Of a DNA stretch of 64,000 nt, positions 1-10,138 are shown in pieces. Origin of the DNA: Verrucomicrobiaceae bacterium (GTDB lineage: Bacteria > Verrucomicrobiota > Verrucomicrobiia > Verrucomicrobiales > Verrucomicrobiaceae); assembly GCA_027489965.1 (NCBI GenBank), contig JAIXZA010000144.1:62001-126000 (forward strand). The letters are read 5' to 3'. The notes under the pieces were generated by a model. That model saw nothing but the letters and a program-made list of their open reading frames with translations, was not told the origin of the DNA and ran no database searches. The stretch's first letter is position 1, and every line of letters begins with the position of its first letter. The translations under genes were made by a program, and so were the position numbers.

Positions 1-789
1 CCACAGGGTTTGGAAATTCAGCACTGTAGAGACAAGCATGATGCCATTGAGATTCATGCGGTGGGAACGCAACAGTTCACCGCTGAGGGCCGCAGCGCGC
101 GTGGTGCCGTAGCTTTCTCCAATGAGAAACTTCGGTGAAGGCCAGCGTGAATGCTTGGTCACGTAGAGACGAATGAACTCGCCTATGCTTTTGGCATCTT
201 CATTCAGGCCGAAGAAATTCTTGGCGTCTTCGGGTTTCGCTGCACGACTATAACCCGTGCCGACAGGGTCGATGAAAACAAGATCGGTCTCATCTAAAAG
301 ACTGTATTCGTTTTCCACCAGTTGATAAGGCGGCGGCACAGCAAAACCGTCATCACGTAACTTCACGCGCTTCGGACCTAGCAATCCCATGTGCATCCAG
401 ACAGAAGAGGAGCCTGGACCACCATTGAAGGAAAAAGTCAATGGCCGTGCCGCTGCGTCAGGCGCGCCCTTTTTAACATAGGCGATGTAAAAAATGTCTG
501 CCGTGGTTTTCCCCTCCGCATCTTTCAGAGGCAAGGTGCCGGCTATGGCGGTGAACTCGATCTTCTGACCACCAAGAGTGATGCTATGTTCGGTCTCACT
601 TTGCTTGTCTGCCTTTTCATCAGGTTTCTTGTCCTCTTTCTTTTCATCCTTGGCATCAGCTTTTCCTTTAGTCTTCTCTTCTGTCTTTTCTTCTGAATTC
701 GGCGCAGGATCCTTCTTGGCTTCTTGGCTAATCGCCAAGTTGCAACTGAGGCTAGTGATGAGGAGAGTCGTGAAGATTCGGCGGAACAT
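1..789 (-). CDS. Peptidase S10 (serine carboxypeptidase) family protein, 3' end outside window
   Basis: The minus-strand frame is open from an ATG at 789 to the window edge (263 codons seen, C-terminus missing). The protein starts with a hydrophobic export signal (about residues 1-23). A very charged Lys/Glu/Asp linker follows (about 25-60), then the S10 alpha/beta-hydrolase core. The core shows the oxyanion stretch FNGGPGSSS near residue 122, the DPVGTGYS motif, and the nucleophile motif GESYG with Ser226. The family removes C-terminal amino acids from peptides. The export signal implies a periplasmic or extracellular role, which is inferred. The catalytic Asp and His lie beyond the window. 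The gene is divergent from the gene at 865. Family assignment is firm; substrate unknown. Confidence 0.9.
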   Translation of the reverse strand, partial: MFRRIFTTLLITSLSCNLAISQEAKKDPAPNSEEKTEEKTKGKADAKDEKKEDKKPDEKADKQSETEHSITLGGQKIEFTAIAGTLPLKDAEGKTTADIFYIAYVKKGAPDAAARPLTFSFNGGPGSSSVWMHMGLLGPKRVKLRDDGFAVPPPYQLVENEYSLLDETDLVFIDPVGTGYSRAAKPEDAKNFFGLNEDAKSIGEFIRLYVTKHSRWPSPKFLIGESYGTTRAAALSGELLRSHRMNLNGIMLVSTVLNFQTLW

Positions 790-864
790 GGGCAAATACT
801 ATCAAACGATCTAACCCGTCGTCCATAAGATTGATGATCCGACGATCCTGTGCCAAAATCCATC

Positions 865-2343
865 ATGCCCAGCCCGCTTTCCTATCTGCTCGTGGACGGT
901 CACAGCGTCCTGCACGCGTGGCCTGAATTGAAGCGCCATCAGGTGGTGGCTAGTAAGCGCCATCTGGCCAGGACAGAACTGCTGAAACGTCTGCGCGATT
1001 TCCAGGACAGCAGCGGCTCACAGGTGGTGGTGGTTTTTGATGGCACCCAGGCGCAAATGACTGAGGAGCGTGAGAAGGATGGACTCCAAATCATCTATGC
1101 CGATTCTGGGAACAGCGCAGACCACCTGATAGAAAAATTAGCCGCCAAATATGCCAAGACCCATCCCATGCGCGTGGTCTCAGCCGATGGCATGGTCGGC
1201 GAGACCGTCATGGCCTTTGGCGCTGATTGGATCAGTCCTGACATGCTCAAAACCCTGTGCCAGGGTGCCGATAAGGAGATCCAGCAGCAGATCGATAAGC
1301 TTAAATCACGCCGCCAGATCATGGCTTGGCTAGGACTAGGCGGAGCTAGCATGGCTTTGCCAAGCTGTGCCTCAGGTTCGAGCCCGCCCTCTCTAGCACT
1401 TCATGAAGCCTCACTCAGTCAAGCCGCCAGCTATTGCGCGACTCGGAAAAGCCGCGCGCTGCTCATCAAGCAGGACGGCCACATCCTCCACGAAAGCTAT
1501 CCAAATGCAGGTCGCAAAGACGAACCCTATCGCATCTTCAGTGGCACCAAAGGTTTCTGGGGACTCGCCGCGATGGCCTCCGTCGAAGAGGGTTTGATTC
1601 ACCTTGATGAAAAAGTCTCCAAGACCTTGCCCGAATGGAAGGAAGACAACAGAAAGTCTGAAATCACACTCGATCAACTGCTTCACTTTACAGGCGGCCT
1701 GGAGCGCTGTCTCAAACTGCATGAGGATGGACTGAAAGATCGCAATCAACTGGCCATGGCACGACCCCTCGTTGCAGCACCTGGGAAATCCTTCATTTAC
1801 GGACCCAGCCAGCTACAAGTGTTTCATGAAGTCCTGAAGCGGAAGCTCAAAAAATCACCGACACACTATCTAGAGAAACAGGTTTTGAAACCTCTCGGTC
1901 TAGGCTCTCAACGCTATCTACCTGATGCAGCTGGGAATCCACTATTGGCCGCTGGCTTTGTCATGACCGCTCGGCATTGGGCTAAGATGGGTGACTTGCT
2001 ACTGGAGAAAGGCAGCGCCGTCCTGAACTCATCCTCGTTTGAAAAAATGCTGCAGGGCTCCAAAGCCAATCCCGCTTATAGCTTTGGTTTCTGGAACAAT
2101 CGCGCAGCCGGAAAAGCCGGGGCTAGAGAAATCGATATCGAAGATCAACTGGAGCGCGACTGGAGCAGCCAGTCCTGGGCGAACGTCTGCCTCTGTAAAG
2201 ACGCACCGCCAGACCTGATCGCCTGCATTGGCAGTTCCTACCAGCGTCTCTACGCCATCCCTTCCCGTGGACTCGTGATCGTGCGCCTTGGCCAAAACGC
2301 CAACTTTTCCGATGCTGATTTTCTGCGTCTGATTCTAGCCTGA
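865..2343 (+). CDS. NYN (YacP-like) RNase domain fused in frame to a class C beta-lactamase-like serine hydrolase
   Basis: One uninterrupted frame of 492 codons from ATG 865; a GTG at 850 would add five residues. Residues 1 to about 145 look like a YacP/NYN nuclease: LLVDGHSV with Asp11, VVFDGTQ with Asp59 and NSADHLIE with Asp86, the acidic residues expected for metal-dependent RNA cleavage. Next comes a segment resembling a Tat lipoprotein signal: twin Arg at 149-150, a hydrophobic stretch, then LPSC with Cys168. Residues from about 180 match beta-lactamase-fold serine hydrolases, with the SxxK nucleophile motif SGTK (Ser226, Lys229). The YxN motif is replaced by YGP. A cytoplasmic RNase ahead of an export signal makes little sense as one polypeptide. 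The second domain may start internally, for example at the ATG at 1240, or a stop codon may have been lost. Domain calls are good; the meaning of the fusion is open. Confidence 0.75.
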   Translation: MPSPLSYLLVDGHSVLHAWPELKRHQVVASKRHLARTELLKRLRDFQDSSGSQVVVVFDGTQAQMTEEREKDGLQIIYADSGNSADHLIEKLAAKYAKTHPMRVVSADGMVGETVMAFGADWISPDMLKTLCQGADKEIQQQIDKLKSRRQIMAWLGLGGASMALPSCASGSSPPSLALHEASLSQAASYCATRKSRALLIKQDGHILHESYPNAGRKDEPYRIFSGTKGFWGLAAMASVEEGLIHLDEKVSKTLPEWKEDNRKSEITLDQLLHFTGGLERCLKLHEDGLKDRNQLAMARPLVAAPGKSFIYGPSQLQVFHEVLKRKLKKSPTHYLEKQVLKPLGLGSQRYLPDAAGNPLLAAGFVMTARHWAKMGDLLLEKGSAVLNSSSFEKMLQGSKANPAYSFGFWNNRAAGKAGAREIDIEDQLERDWSSQSWANVCLCKDAPPDLIACIGSSYQRLYAIPSRGLVIVRLGQNANFSDADFLRLILA

Positions 2344-2430
2344 TTGGGGAGTGCTGATTACGAATGAGATATCGGCTTCATGGGCTCTGCACTCCGAGAT
2401 CATGGGTGTGATGGGTCAGAATTTCACCGC

Positions 2431-4002
2431 TCATTTTTCTGCCTTGCTTTGCTTTTTCAAAGGTCCGCCGGGGCGGGCGGAGGTGAGCTTAGTATGGCGG
2501 ATGACGGGGATGCCTCTGACAAGAACGTGATGAAAGCCTTCGGCGTAATGATGGGGATCGCTAAAATGGCTGGGATCTTGAATTTCAGCCAAATCAAAGA
2601 GGACGATGTCGGCATGGGCACCTTGACGGAGTATGCCACGGTCTTTGAATTGGAAAGTTTGCGCGGGTAGGCTGGTCATGCGGCGGATGGCTTCTTCCAA
2701 AGGAAGCGCTTTTTGTTCGCGCACATAGTGTCCTAAAATGCGGGCATTGTTGCCATAACTGCGAGGGTGAGGCACGTCCTCGCCAAGGACGCGTGGACCA
2801 CCATCGCTGGCGATCATGGTCTGGGGATGCTTCAAAAAGGTGCGGAGATCGGCCTCGTTCATACCGTGGAAGATGCCGCTGCCGCCGCCGCGTTTTTCAA
2901 TGTCGAGCAGCAGCTCGATTTGCCCTTCTAAACTGTCGCTGCCTCGAACACGCTTGGTTGCTAAGGGCAGGCTAAGGCCGTTGAGGGATGGATCTGCAGT
3001 GAATCGTGCGATGACCGCATAGCTGTAGTCTTTTCGGCCACTGCGCTGAAGGATCTCTTTCATGCCCGCGATGATGTGGGCCTTCTTATGTGGATCGGCC
3101 AAGCGTGCGGCGAAGTCTGCTCGGCTGCCTTCCAGGGCCTGATCGGGGATGGTTTGCCGTAGGCCAGTGCTGGAGGCGGTATAGGCGTAGAGATCATGGG
3201 TGATACTTAAGCCCTCAGCGCGTGCTTTGTCGAGGTAGGTCAGGACTTCAGCGGCTTTCCCCCAGGCGGTGGGACCGGAAAGTTTGATGTGACTGAGCTG
3301 GGTGCGGACCTGGGCTTCACGGGCGATCTGTGTCAGCTCGCTGAGTGCGTCAAAAATGCGCACGGTTTCATAGCGCATATGGCTGGCATAGACGCCGTCA
3401 TGCTGGGCTACGATTTTGGCGAGCGCGATGAGTTCGTCCGTCTTGGCAAAAGAACCGGGCACATAAATCAAGCCGGTGCTCATGCCGACAGCACCGTCCT
3501 TCATGGCTTGATCGACGAGGTTTTTCATGACCTCGAGTTGGTCTGCATTGGGAGCGCGGATGAATTTTCCGCCCATGCCTTGTTCCCTGACATCGCCATG
3601 ACCGATCAGGGTCGCTACATTCAGGGTGGTGCCAGTTTTTGTAATCTCAGCAAAGAAGCGCGCCACGTCTGTGCGGGACATGCCACAGTTTCCAGTGACG
3701 ATGGTGGTGACACCCATGCGCAGAAAATTCTCGGCAGCAGGGACGTCACAGATTTTTTCTGAGTGAGTGTGAACGTCGATGAATCCAGGCGCGGCATACT
3801 GGCCTGTGGCATCGATCACGTCTTTAGCTGAGCCAGTAACTGCGCCGATGGCAGTGATGCGCCCATCCTGAATACCGATGCTACCGGTGAATGCAGGTGC
3901 TCCAGTACCATCCAGGATCTGGGCATTTTGAATGAGCAGGTCATACTCGGCTGCTGAAATCAATGAAAAGCAGGCAAAGAAAAGGAAAAGGGAAAGTCGC
4001 AT
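2431..4002 (-). CDS. N-acyl-D-amino-acid deacylase-like amidohydrolase, exported
   Basis: 523 residues from the ATG at 4002, chosen because a clear signal peptide (MRLSLFLFFACF..., cleavage near residue 18) begins there. Longer starts would run into the divergent transporter gene. Metal-dependent amidohydrolase fold: the N-terminal beta segment ends in GFIDVHTHSE (HxH metal ligands), followed by GNCGMS with the Cys typical of D-aminoacylases, YASHMRYE, LSHIK and a late ASDGGPR Asp. Known family members hydrolyse N-acyl-D-amino acids or related amides and dipeptides. The signal suggests periplasmic action. Divergent from the dctA-like gene with about 75 bp between starts. Exact substrate cannot be read from the sequence. 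Confidence 0.85.
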   Translation of the reverse strand: MRLSLFLFFACFSLISAAEYDLLIQNAQILDGTGAPAFTGSIGIQDGRITAIGAVTGSAKDVIDATGQYAAPGFIDVHTHSEKICDVPAAENFLRMGVTTIVTGNCGMSRTDVARFFAEITKTGTTLNVATLIGHGDVREQGMGGKFIRAPNADQLEVMKNLVDQAMKDGAVGMSTGLIYVPGSFAKTDELIALAKIVAQHDGVYASHMRYETVRIFDALSELTQIAREAQVRTQLSHIKLSGPTAWGKAAEVLTYLDKARAEGLSITHDLYAYTASSTGLRQTIPDQALEGSRADFAARLADPHKKAHIIAGMKEILQRSGRKDYSYAVIARFTADPSLNGLSLPLATKRVRGSDSLEGQIELLLDIEKRGGGSGIFHGMNEADLRTFLKHPQTMIASDGGPRVLGEDVPHPRSYGNNARILGHYVREQKALPLEEAIRRMTSLPAQTFQFKDRGILRQGAHADIVLFDLAEIQDPSHFSDPHHYAEGFHHVLVRGIPVIRHTKLTSARPGGPLKKQSKAEK

Positions 4003-4075
4003 GATGCCAATGGCCAACGCTGAGGATGAATGTGGTCTTGCTCCGTGAGATGAAATCAGCCTAAACTGATTTATC

Positions 4076-5395
4076 ATGGAAAATGTCGTCTCCCGCAAGC
4101 CTTGGTACCGTGTCCTCTATATCCAGGTGATCATCGCGGTGATTCTAGGGATCATCGTGGGTTTCCTAGATCCAACGCTGGGTGCCAAACTGAAGCCGCT
4201 GGGAGATGGCTTCATCAAGCTGGTGAAGATGATGATTGCTCCGATCATCTTTTGCACGGTGGTGCATGGCATCGCCTCCATGGGTGATTTGAAAAGGCTG
4301 GGGCGTGTGGGGGCCAAGACGTTGTTGTATTTTGAGATCGTCTCAACCCTGGCGCTGATCATCGGCCTGATCGTGGTAAATGTGTTGCAGCCTGGCGTCG
4401 GCTTCACGCCGGCAGATGAGGTCTATCATGCCACGACTCCTGCTGCAGCTATCGAGTCCAGCCATGGCTCAGTGGAAAAGTCAAAGACGCTGAGCACGGC
4501 TGACTTTTTACTGCACATCATTCCGGACACGTTTCTCGGAGCCTTTGTTTCGGGTGATCTTTTGCAGGTGCTCTTTATCGCCATCCTCACCGCCTTTGCC
4601 ATCGCGAAGATGGGAGAGCGTGGCAAGCCTGTGCTCTTGGTGATCGACTATGGATCTGAAGTCTTTTTTGGTCTGATGCAGATGCTGGTGAAGGTGGCAC
4701 CTGTGGGTGCTTTCGGGGCCATGGCTTACACGGTCGGGGCGCATGGACTGAGCGTGCTAGGTCGGCTGATGACGCTGATGGCGGGCTTTTATCTCACCGC
4801 AGGTTTCTTTGTCATCGTCGTTCTCGGTGCGATTGCTCGGGTATCTGGCTTCTCGATCTTCCGGTTTCTCAGTTATATCAAAGATGAGCTCTTGCTGGTT
4901 TTGGGGACGAGCTCCTCAGAGACCGCGCTGCCTGGGTTGATCCAGAAAATGAAACGCCTCGGTTGCGGCCACGCGACGGTGGGATTGGTGGTGCCGACGG
5001 GTTACAGTTTCAATCTAGATGGCACCAATATTTACATGGCCATGGCGGCGGTCTTTTTAGCGCAAGCAACCAATACGCCCCTGAATCTGAGCGCCCAGAT
5101 CAGTCTTCTGCTCGTGGCAATGGTAACGTCAAAGGGCGCTAGCGGGATCACTGGAGCTGGCTTTGTAACACTGGCCGCAACGCTGCAAGCCGTGCCCGGA
5201 ATTCCGATCGAGTCCCTAGCGCTGCTCGTTGGAATCGACCGCTTCATGAGTGAATGCCGAGCGTTGACCAACTTCATCGGCAATGGCGTGGCCACAGTGG
5301 TGATCAGTCGCTGGGAGGGAGAAGTCAGCGCCGAGACACTGAATCAAAATTTGCGCCTGATTGATCCGATTCCTCTGCCACCGCCGACTCACTAA
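4076..5395 (+). CDS. dctA: DctA-type dicarboxylate/amino acid:cation symporter (DAACS family)
   Basis: 439 residues, the usual length of the family, with about eight hydrophobic segments plus two re-entrant loops. Diagnostic motifs are present: the serine-rich loop SSSETALP, the [13 protein letters not shown] signature, and a C-terminal [16 protein letters not shown] region that carries substrate and cation ligands. Located in the inner membrane, it should import C4-dicarboxylates or acidic amino acids with Na+ or H+. Divergent from an exported D-aminoacylase-like enzyme, which suggests uptake of liberated acidic amino acids, though this link is inference. Its stop overlaps the stop of the convergent FAD oxidoreductase gene by 4 nt. 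Substrate within the family (succinate, glutamate or aspartate) is uncertain, so the symbol is a family label. Confidence 0.9.
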   Translation: MENVVSRKPWYRVLYIQVIIAVILGIIVGFLDPTLGAKLKPLGDGFIKLVKMMIAPIIFCTVVHGIASMGDLKRLGRVGAKTLLYFEIVSTLALIIGLIVVNVLQPGVGFTPADEVYHATTPAAAIESSHGSVEKSKTLSTADFLLHIIPDTFLGAFVSGDLLQVLFIAILTAFAIAKMGERGKPVLLVIDYGSEVFFGLMQMLVKVAPVGAFGAMAYTVGAHGLSVLGRLMTLMAGFYLTAGFFVIVVLGAIARVSGFSIFRFLSYIKDELLLVLGTSSSETALPGLIQKMKRLGCGHATVGLVVPTGYSFNLDGTNIYMAMAAVFLAQATNTPLNLSAQISLLLVAMVTSKGASGITGAGFVTLAATLQAVPGIPIESLALLVGIDRFMSECRALTNFIGNGVATVVISRWEGEVSAETLNQNLRLIDPIPLPPPTH

Positions 5396-6819
5396 GCGCG
5401 CTGACCCATTTGCTTGAGCTTGGCTTCTCCCTCAGTCCAGGGAACTTCGTGAGGCAAGCGTTTGCTGGCAGCGGCGAGGGCGGCGGTGACGCCTGCGGCT
5501 TCGCCCATGGCGACGGCGTTGCCCGTCACTCTGTAGCTGGAATGCGCGATGAAGTCTCCGCTGATACAGCGCCCAGCCATCATGAGACCGTCCACGTCTT
5601 TGGCGATCAGGGCGCGCAAAGGAATGTCATAGGGAATGACTTTGATACCGCGATTGGTATAACCCGCTTCTTTGTTATGTTCTGCAGTCAAAGCGTGGAT
5701 GTCCACGGAGAAGGTGGGGCGGACGATGCCATCCTCATAGCGTGCACCTTTGATGAGATCCTCTTTGGTGACGGTGAATCGGCCTGCAATACGACGTCCA
5801 TCTCGAACACCGATCTGCTCGGCCGTGGCAGCGAGTTGGATACCTGCCCAGGGACCGCCGAGTTTGCGCAGACCATTGACGATTTTATTCATTTCACTGC
5901 GGGCACGGATGGTGGCTTCAGTGACTTGAGCCGCATCATAAGGAATGACGCTGAACTCGTGGTTCATCATGACTAGCAGTAAATTATCCCGCACCTGCCA
6001 GAGCGTGGGTTTAGAGTAGGAAGGGAAGAAACCTGCGCGCTTGATCTCAGCCAAAAAGGCCTCCTTGGCGATGCCGTCTTGCTTGCTAGGATCGGCACCA
6101 TGGATGAACGGAGTCAAAGCAGCCGCGTCCTTGGCCACGAGCAGCGCATTCAGCGACATGGGCTGGCAAGGGCAGGCTTTGGACTCGCCGATCTCAAAAG
6201 CGCATCCGGCTAGGGCACCGAGATCGCCATCACCCGTGGTATCAATGAACACAGGAGCCCGCCAAGCTTGGCGGCCTGATTTGGATTCGGTGACGATAGT
6301 GGTCAGTCGATTGCCTTCTTTATAGGCAGCGGCGACGCGAGTGTGGAGTTGCAATTTCACACCAGCTTCCACGCACATGTCCTCCAGCAGCAGCTTCATG
6401 CCCTCCGGTTCGTAGCAGATGCTTTTTTGACTCGTGCCACGGCGTGCATCGCGCTCATCCAGACGTTTAGTGAGTTCTTTGGCAAAGCCAGGTTTATCAA
6501 AATCCAGCAAATAGCCTAGCAACCCCGCCGTCCAGACGCCGCCCAGACAGCCACGCCATTCAAAGAGACGGACTTTGGCCCCGGCACGCGCTGCCGTGAT
6601 GGCGGCGGTAACACCCGCTGGACCCGCACCGCAGACGATCACGTCGGCATCTTGGACAAGCGGCAGATCTTGGGCAGGCTCATGAAAGCTTTGACCGTCG
6701 GCAGAGAAAGCTTTCTCAACCTCCGCTGCAGACATCAGAGCTGGCGTGATGGTCGCACCTGAAAAGGCAGCACGCAAAAAATGGCGGCGGTTGAAATCAG
6801 AAGGCGAAGTGGAATTCAT
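5392..6819 (-). CDS. Tat-exported FAD-dependent oxidoreductase
   Basis: 475 residues from the ATG at 6819; an in-frame TTG ten codons upstream is less likely. Residues 9-30 form a twin-arginine signal ([12 protein letters not shown]). The FAD-binding Rossmann motif [14 protein letters not shown] follows near residue 60. The motif [15 protein letters not shown] and the late block [14 protein letters not shown]...[16 protein letters not shown] are typical of the FAD_oxidored family common in PVC bacteria. It should bind FAD non-covalently and act in the periplasm after folded export. The gene stands alone, convergent with dctA. The substrate is unknown; many relatives are simply annotated as exported FAD oxidoreductases near carbohydrate genes. 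Confidence 0.85.
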   Translation of the reverse strand: MNSTSPSDFNRRHFLRAAFSGATITPALMSAAEVEKAFSADGQSFHEPAQDLPLVQDADVIVCGAGPAGVTAAITAARAGAKVRLFEWRGCLGGVWTAGLLGYLLDFDKPGFAKELTKRLDERDARRGTSQKSICYEPEGMKLLLEDMCVEAGVKLQLHTRVAAAYKEGNRLTTIVTESKSGRQAWRAPVFIDTTGDGDLGALAGCAFEIGESKACPCQPMSLNALLVAKDAAALTPFIHGADPSKQDGIAKEAFLAEIKRAGFFPSYSKPTLWQVRDNLLLVMMNHEFSVIPYDAAQVTEATIRARSEMNKIVNGLRKLGGPWAGIQLAATAEQIGVRDGRRIAGRFTVTKEDLIKGARYEDGIVRPTFSVDIHALTAEHNKEAGYTNRGIKVIPYDIPLRALIAKDVDGLMMAGRCISGDFIAHSSYRVTGNAVAMGEAAGVTAALAAASKRLPHEVPWTEGEAKLKQMGQRA

Positions 6820-6955
6820 GGTAAAAAGAGGATGGACTTTACGAGCCAAATTGGCAATTTGAATCAGTTCGCGGACAAGAGACTGGAAGAGCTTGAATAA
6901 GAAAGGGCTGAAAAGAGTTTAAAATGGGGCATCTTTGCCTCGTCTTTGATCTTCT

Positions 6956-7819
6956 ATGAAACTCACCGCTCTCTTTTTAACTCTTCTTGGCGCAGTGCCC
7001 GCTTTTGGCGAGGTCGAAATCAATCTCGATAAGCTCGGCACAAGTCTGGGCGGCTGGAAGGCGCGGAAAGGGAAGGCGGCGGAGTATGAGATCTCGGAGT
7101 CGCTTTACCGCACCTATCAGCCTGAAACGTCTCCATCGCCAGACGGTGGCATCTTTGTTTCGATCCGAATCGATCATCTGCGCGGATTCATGTCCTCTGA
7201 CGACCACGCCAGCCTAGAACTGAGCTTTGCCAATGATGGCACCCTTGTCACAGCGCAAAGCAGTCTGGCGCTGCAAGGCCGTACGATCAGCAGTGAACTG
7301 ATCAAAGGTGGAGCCTCGGCCTCCACCTCGGTGGCGGCGCCGTATGTGGATCGCGCGGTGAAGATCGGCACAGATCTGGTGGCTGATTTGTCGTCGAAAC
7401 TGCTGCGTGAAAAGATTGTGGAGCCAGGACGAGTCTCCTTTCCAGCGGCGATCCGGCATAATTACAATCTGATCTATCAGTCTGTACAGGTGAAAGCGGA
7501 TAAGCCCGCGATGCCCAGTGAGACCACGGGTGCGAAGCCGCCGGAATCGCTGCCAGATGAAAAAAAGGCTGCTGAAAAAAAGGAGGAGTCCGCTCCTGCC
7601 GCAGAAGAAAAGAAACCCGAAGAACCCGCCAAGCCAGGCACCAAGACCGTCTTCGATGCCCACACAAAAAAGGAGGTGCCACTGCCCAATATGACTTCTT
7701 ACAATGGCAGCGGAGCCCCCCAGACACCTCTGCCGGCGAACACGAAAGCAGAGATGCTAGGCGTCGGCAAAGAGGCGCTCAAAATCGCTCGAGATGTGGT
7801 GAAGGAAGGCATGAAATGA
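6956..7819 (+). CDS. Exported protein of unknown function with Lys/Glu/Pro-rich linker
   Basis: 287 residues beginning with a clean signal peptide (hydrophobic residues 4-17, AFG cleavage). The first half (about 20-175) looks like a folded domain without a motif I recognise. Residues about 180-225 are a low-complexity linker rich in Lys, Glu, Ala and Pro. The end (about 230-287) contains short polar stretches. It is convergent with priA, the two stops being directly adjacent (7819/7820). No conserved catalytic residues are evident. The charged linker resembles spacers between periplasmic domains. No function is proposed. Confidence 0.7.
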   Translation: MKLTALFLTLLGAVPAFGEVEINLDKLGTSLGGWKARKGKAAEYEISESLYRTYQPETSPSPDGGIFVSIRIDHLRGFMSSDDHASLELSFANDGTLVTAQSSLALQGRTISSELIKGGASASTSVAAPYVDRAVKIGTDLVADLSSKLLREKIVEPGRVSFPAAIRHNYNLIYQSVQVKADKPAMPSETTGAKPPESLPDEKKAAEKKEESAPAAEEKKPEEPAKPGTKTVFDAHTKKEVPLPNMTSYNGSGAPQTPLPANTKAEMLGVGKEALKIARDVVKEGMK

Positions 7820-10138
7820 TCAGCCCAGATTCACGGGATCAACATCCCAGGTGACAATGATGTCTTGCGGTAGCGTGATCGACTCGACCACGGACTGAAT
7901 GTAGCGTGCGAGCGGTCGGATCCGGTCACTGCGCATCATGAGTTGAAAGCGAAACTGTCCATGGGCTTTCGTCAGGTTTGAAGGTGAGGGGTCGCCCATC
8001 AGCGTGCCGGGTGGAAGTTTGGCCGCTAGCCGCTTATGCAAAGTGGTCAGGGTGAATTCAGCCTGAGCCTCATGTTTGCCACGACTGCTGATCAGAACGA
8101 CGTGGCTGTAAGGCGGATATTTAAAGGCTTGGCGGTGCTCAAGTTCCTGCTGGGAAAAGCCTTCGAAATCATTGTGTCGACTAAACTGTATGGCCGGACT
8201 GTGAGGTGCGTAGGTCTGCACAAAAACTTCTCCTTTCACCTCTCCACGACCTGCGCGACCTGCTACCTGGATCAGCAATTGCAACGTGCGTTCAGCGGCC
8301 CGGAAATCGGGAATGTTGAGAGCTGTGTCCGCATTCAGAACGCCGACGAGGGTCACATTGGGGAAGTCCAGACCTTTGGCGATCATTTGAGTGCCAATCA
8401 AGATGTCCAGCTTCTGAGCGCGGAAGTCTTTGAGCGTGTCACGCAGTTGATTCTTCCGCTGCATGGTATCGGTGTCCACTCGGGCCATGCGGGCATGAGG
8501 GAAAACTTCCTTAACTGCAGCCTCCACACGCTCCGTCCCAAAGCCGCCATACTTCAGTGCAGGATCATTGCAGGCTGGGCATTTGGTGGGTGGCATACGG
8601 CGGGCTCCGCAGATGTGACAGACGAGCCGATTATCCTTTTTATGCAATGTCATCGGCACGGCACAGTCTTGACACTGCACGACCTCTCCGCAGGTGCTGC
8701 AGGACAGGCTGGTATTAAAGCCGCGTCGATTCAGGAAGAGAATCGTTTGTTCGCGCTTCTCCAATCGCGACGTGATGGCGTTACGCAGCTTTTCAGACAG
8801 GATGCCTGCGTTTGCAACTGAGACACCCATGCCTTTACGGCGCTCTAAGCGCATGTCCACGATGCGGATCAGCGGCATGGATTTGCCATCGGTGCGCTTG
8901 GTCATGCGCAGCAGTTCATACTTACCGATACTAGCATTTTGAAAGGACTCCAAACTCGGTGTGGCAGAACCGAGCAGCACAGGGCAGCGCTCGATGTGGC
9001 CGCGAACTACAGCCAAATCCCGGGCATGATAGCGAGGCGCATCCTCCTGTTTGTAGGAAGGCTCATGCTCCTCATCGACGATGATCAAACCCAGTCTCTC
9101 TAGCGGGGCAAAAATGGCACTGCGGGCACCGATGACGATGTCCGCGCGGCCTTCCTGGACCTTGAACCATTCGTCATGCCGTTCGCCATCGCTCAAGTGA
9201 CTGTGCAGCACAGCAATGGCATCTTTCTTCTCGGAAAAGCGGGCTTTGAAGCGCTCGATCGTCTGCGGTGTAAGACTGATCTCGGGCACCAAAACGAGAG
9301 CTGTTTTACCTGATTTTAAGACCTCTGCGATGGCTTGAAGATAAACCTCTGTTTTACCGCTGCCCGTGACCCCGTGGAGCAGCATGGGACGGGCTTCTTT
9401 TAGTGCGTTGATGGCCTTCATCACCGACTCAAACACACTTTGCTGCTCTTCCGTAAAGGTGAGCGCTTGGCTTGGCAAAAATTCTTCGGTTTGAAACGGA
9501 TCACGCTCCACACGAACTTCACTTCGAGTGATGTAGCCCGCCTTGAGCAGCGGTTTGATGATGCTGACCGCTCTTGGCAAATCTCGTCGTAAATCACTCA
9601 GCGTGGCCTCTCCACCATGAGAACGCAGGGTTTCCAAAATACGGGCCTGCATGGGCGCGGTCTTGTGCAGTTTGTCCATCACCTCAGCGGACAATTCTTT
9701 GACCAGTTTCAAATGGCTGTCGGTGAGGAAAGTCTCCGGCTTATCCCGCACTGCTTGAGGCAGCATGGTGCGCAAGACACGATGGACAGGCACGATGTAG
9801 TACTCAGCCACCCAGTCCGCTAGTTTCAGCAGGCCAGGCGTGAACATGGGGCGTGAGCCGACGATGCTGGCGATCTCTTTCAGACGATGCTGATGGGGCG
9901 AGGACTCCAGAATAGCCATCACCACAGCGGGTTGGCGCTGGTTTTGCAGCGGCACCATGACCCGCGTGCCGACAACGAGTCGTGATATAAAACGCTCAGG
10001 GATAGCATAATCCAGCTCCATCACCGCTGATCCTTCCAGCTGCACCCGGGCGACACCGGCTACATCACTCAGCGGCTCCGCCACTGTTTTGGCAGGGGAG
10101 GCTTCTAGCTGGAAGAGGGATGGATCAGACGCTGACAC
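7820..10138 (-). CDS. priA: Primosomal protein N' (replication restart helicase PriA)
   Basis: 772 residues, close to the usual 730-800. PriA is a 3'-5' DNA helicase that recognises abandoned replication forks and starts reloading of the replicative helicase. Order of parts: N-terminal 3'-DNA-binding region and winged helix (to about 220); Walker A GVTGSGKT near residue 256; DEEH box (VDEEHEPSYKQED) near 353; GSATPSLES; a zinc module with eight cysteines (SCSTCGEVVQCQDC and VCHICGA...KCPAC, about 483-525); then helicase motifs V and VI (TQMIAKGLDFPNV, VAGRAGR). All key residues are present. Convergent with the exported protein at 6956. The start at 10138 (ATG) has no strong Shine-Dalgarno, as for most genes here. 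Confidence 0.96.
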   Translation of the reverse strand: MSASDPSLFQLEASPAKTVAEPLSDVAGVARVQLEGSAVMELDYAIPERFISRLVVGTRVMVPLQNQRQPAVVMAILESSPHQHRLKEIASIVGSRPMFTPGLLKLADWVAEYYIVPVHRVLRTMLPQAVRDKPETFLTDSHLKLVKELSAEVMDKLHKTAPMQARILETLRSHGGEATLSDLRRDLPRAVSIIKPLLKAGYITRSEVRVERDPFQTEEFLPSQALTFTEEQQSVFESVMKAINALKEARPMLLHGVTGSGKTEVYLQAIAEVLKSGKTALVLVPEISLTPQTIERFKARFSEKKDAIAVLHSHLSDGERHDEWFKVQEGRADIVIGARSAIFAPLERLGLIIVDEEHEPSYKQEDAPRYHARDLAVVRGHIERCPVLLGSATPSLESFQNASIGKYELLRMTKRTDGKSMPLIRIVDMRLERRKGMGVSVANAGILSEKLRNAITSRLEKREQTILFLNRRGFNTSLSCSTCGEVVQCQDCAVPMTLHKKDNRLVCHICGARRMPPTKCPACNDPALKYGGFGTERVEAAVKEVFPHARMARVDTDTMQRKNQLRDTLKDFRAQKLDILIGTQMIAKGLDFPNVTLVGVLNADTALNIPDFRAAERTLQLLIQVAGRAGRGEVKGEVFVQTYAPHSPAIQFSRHNDFEGFSQQELEHRQAFKYPPYSHVVLISSRGKHEAQAEFTLTTLHKRLAAKLPPGTLMGDPSPSNLTKAHGQFRFQLMMRSDRIRPLARYIQSVVESITLPQDIIVTWDVDPVNLG

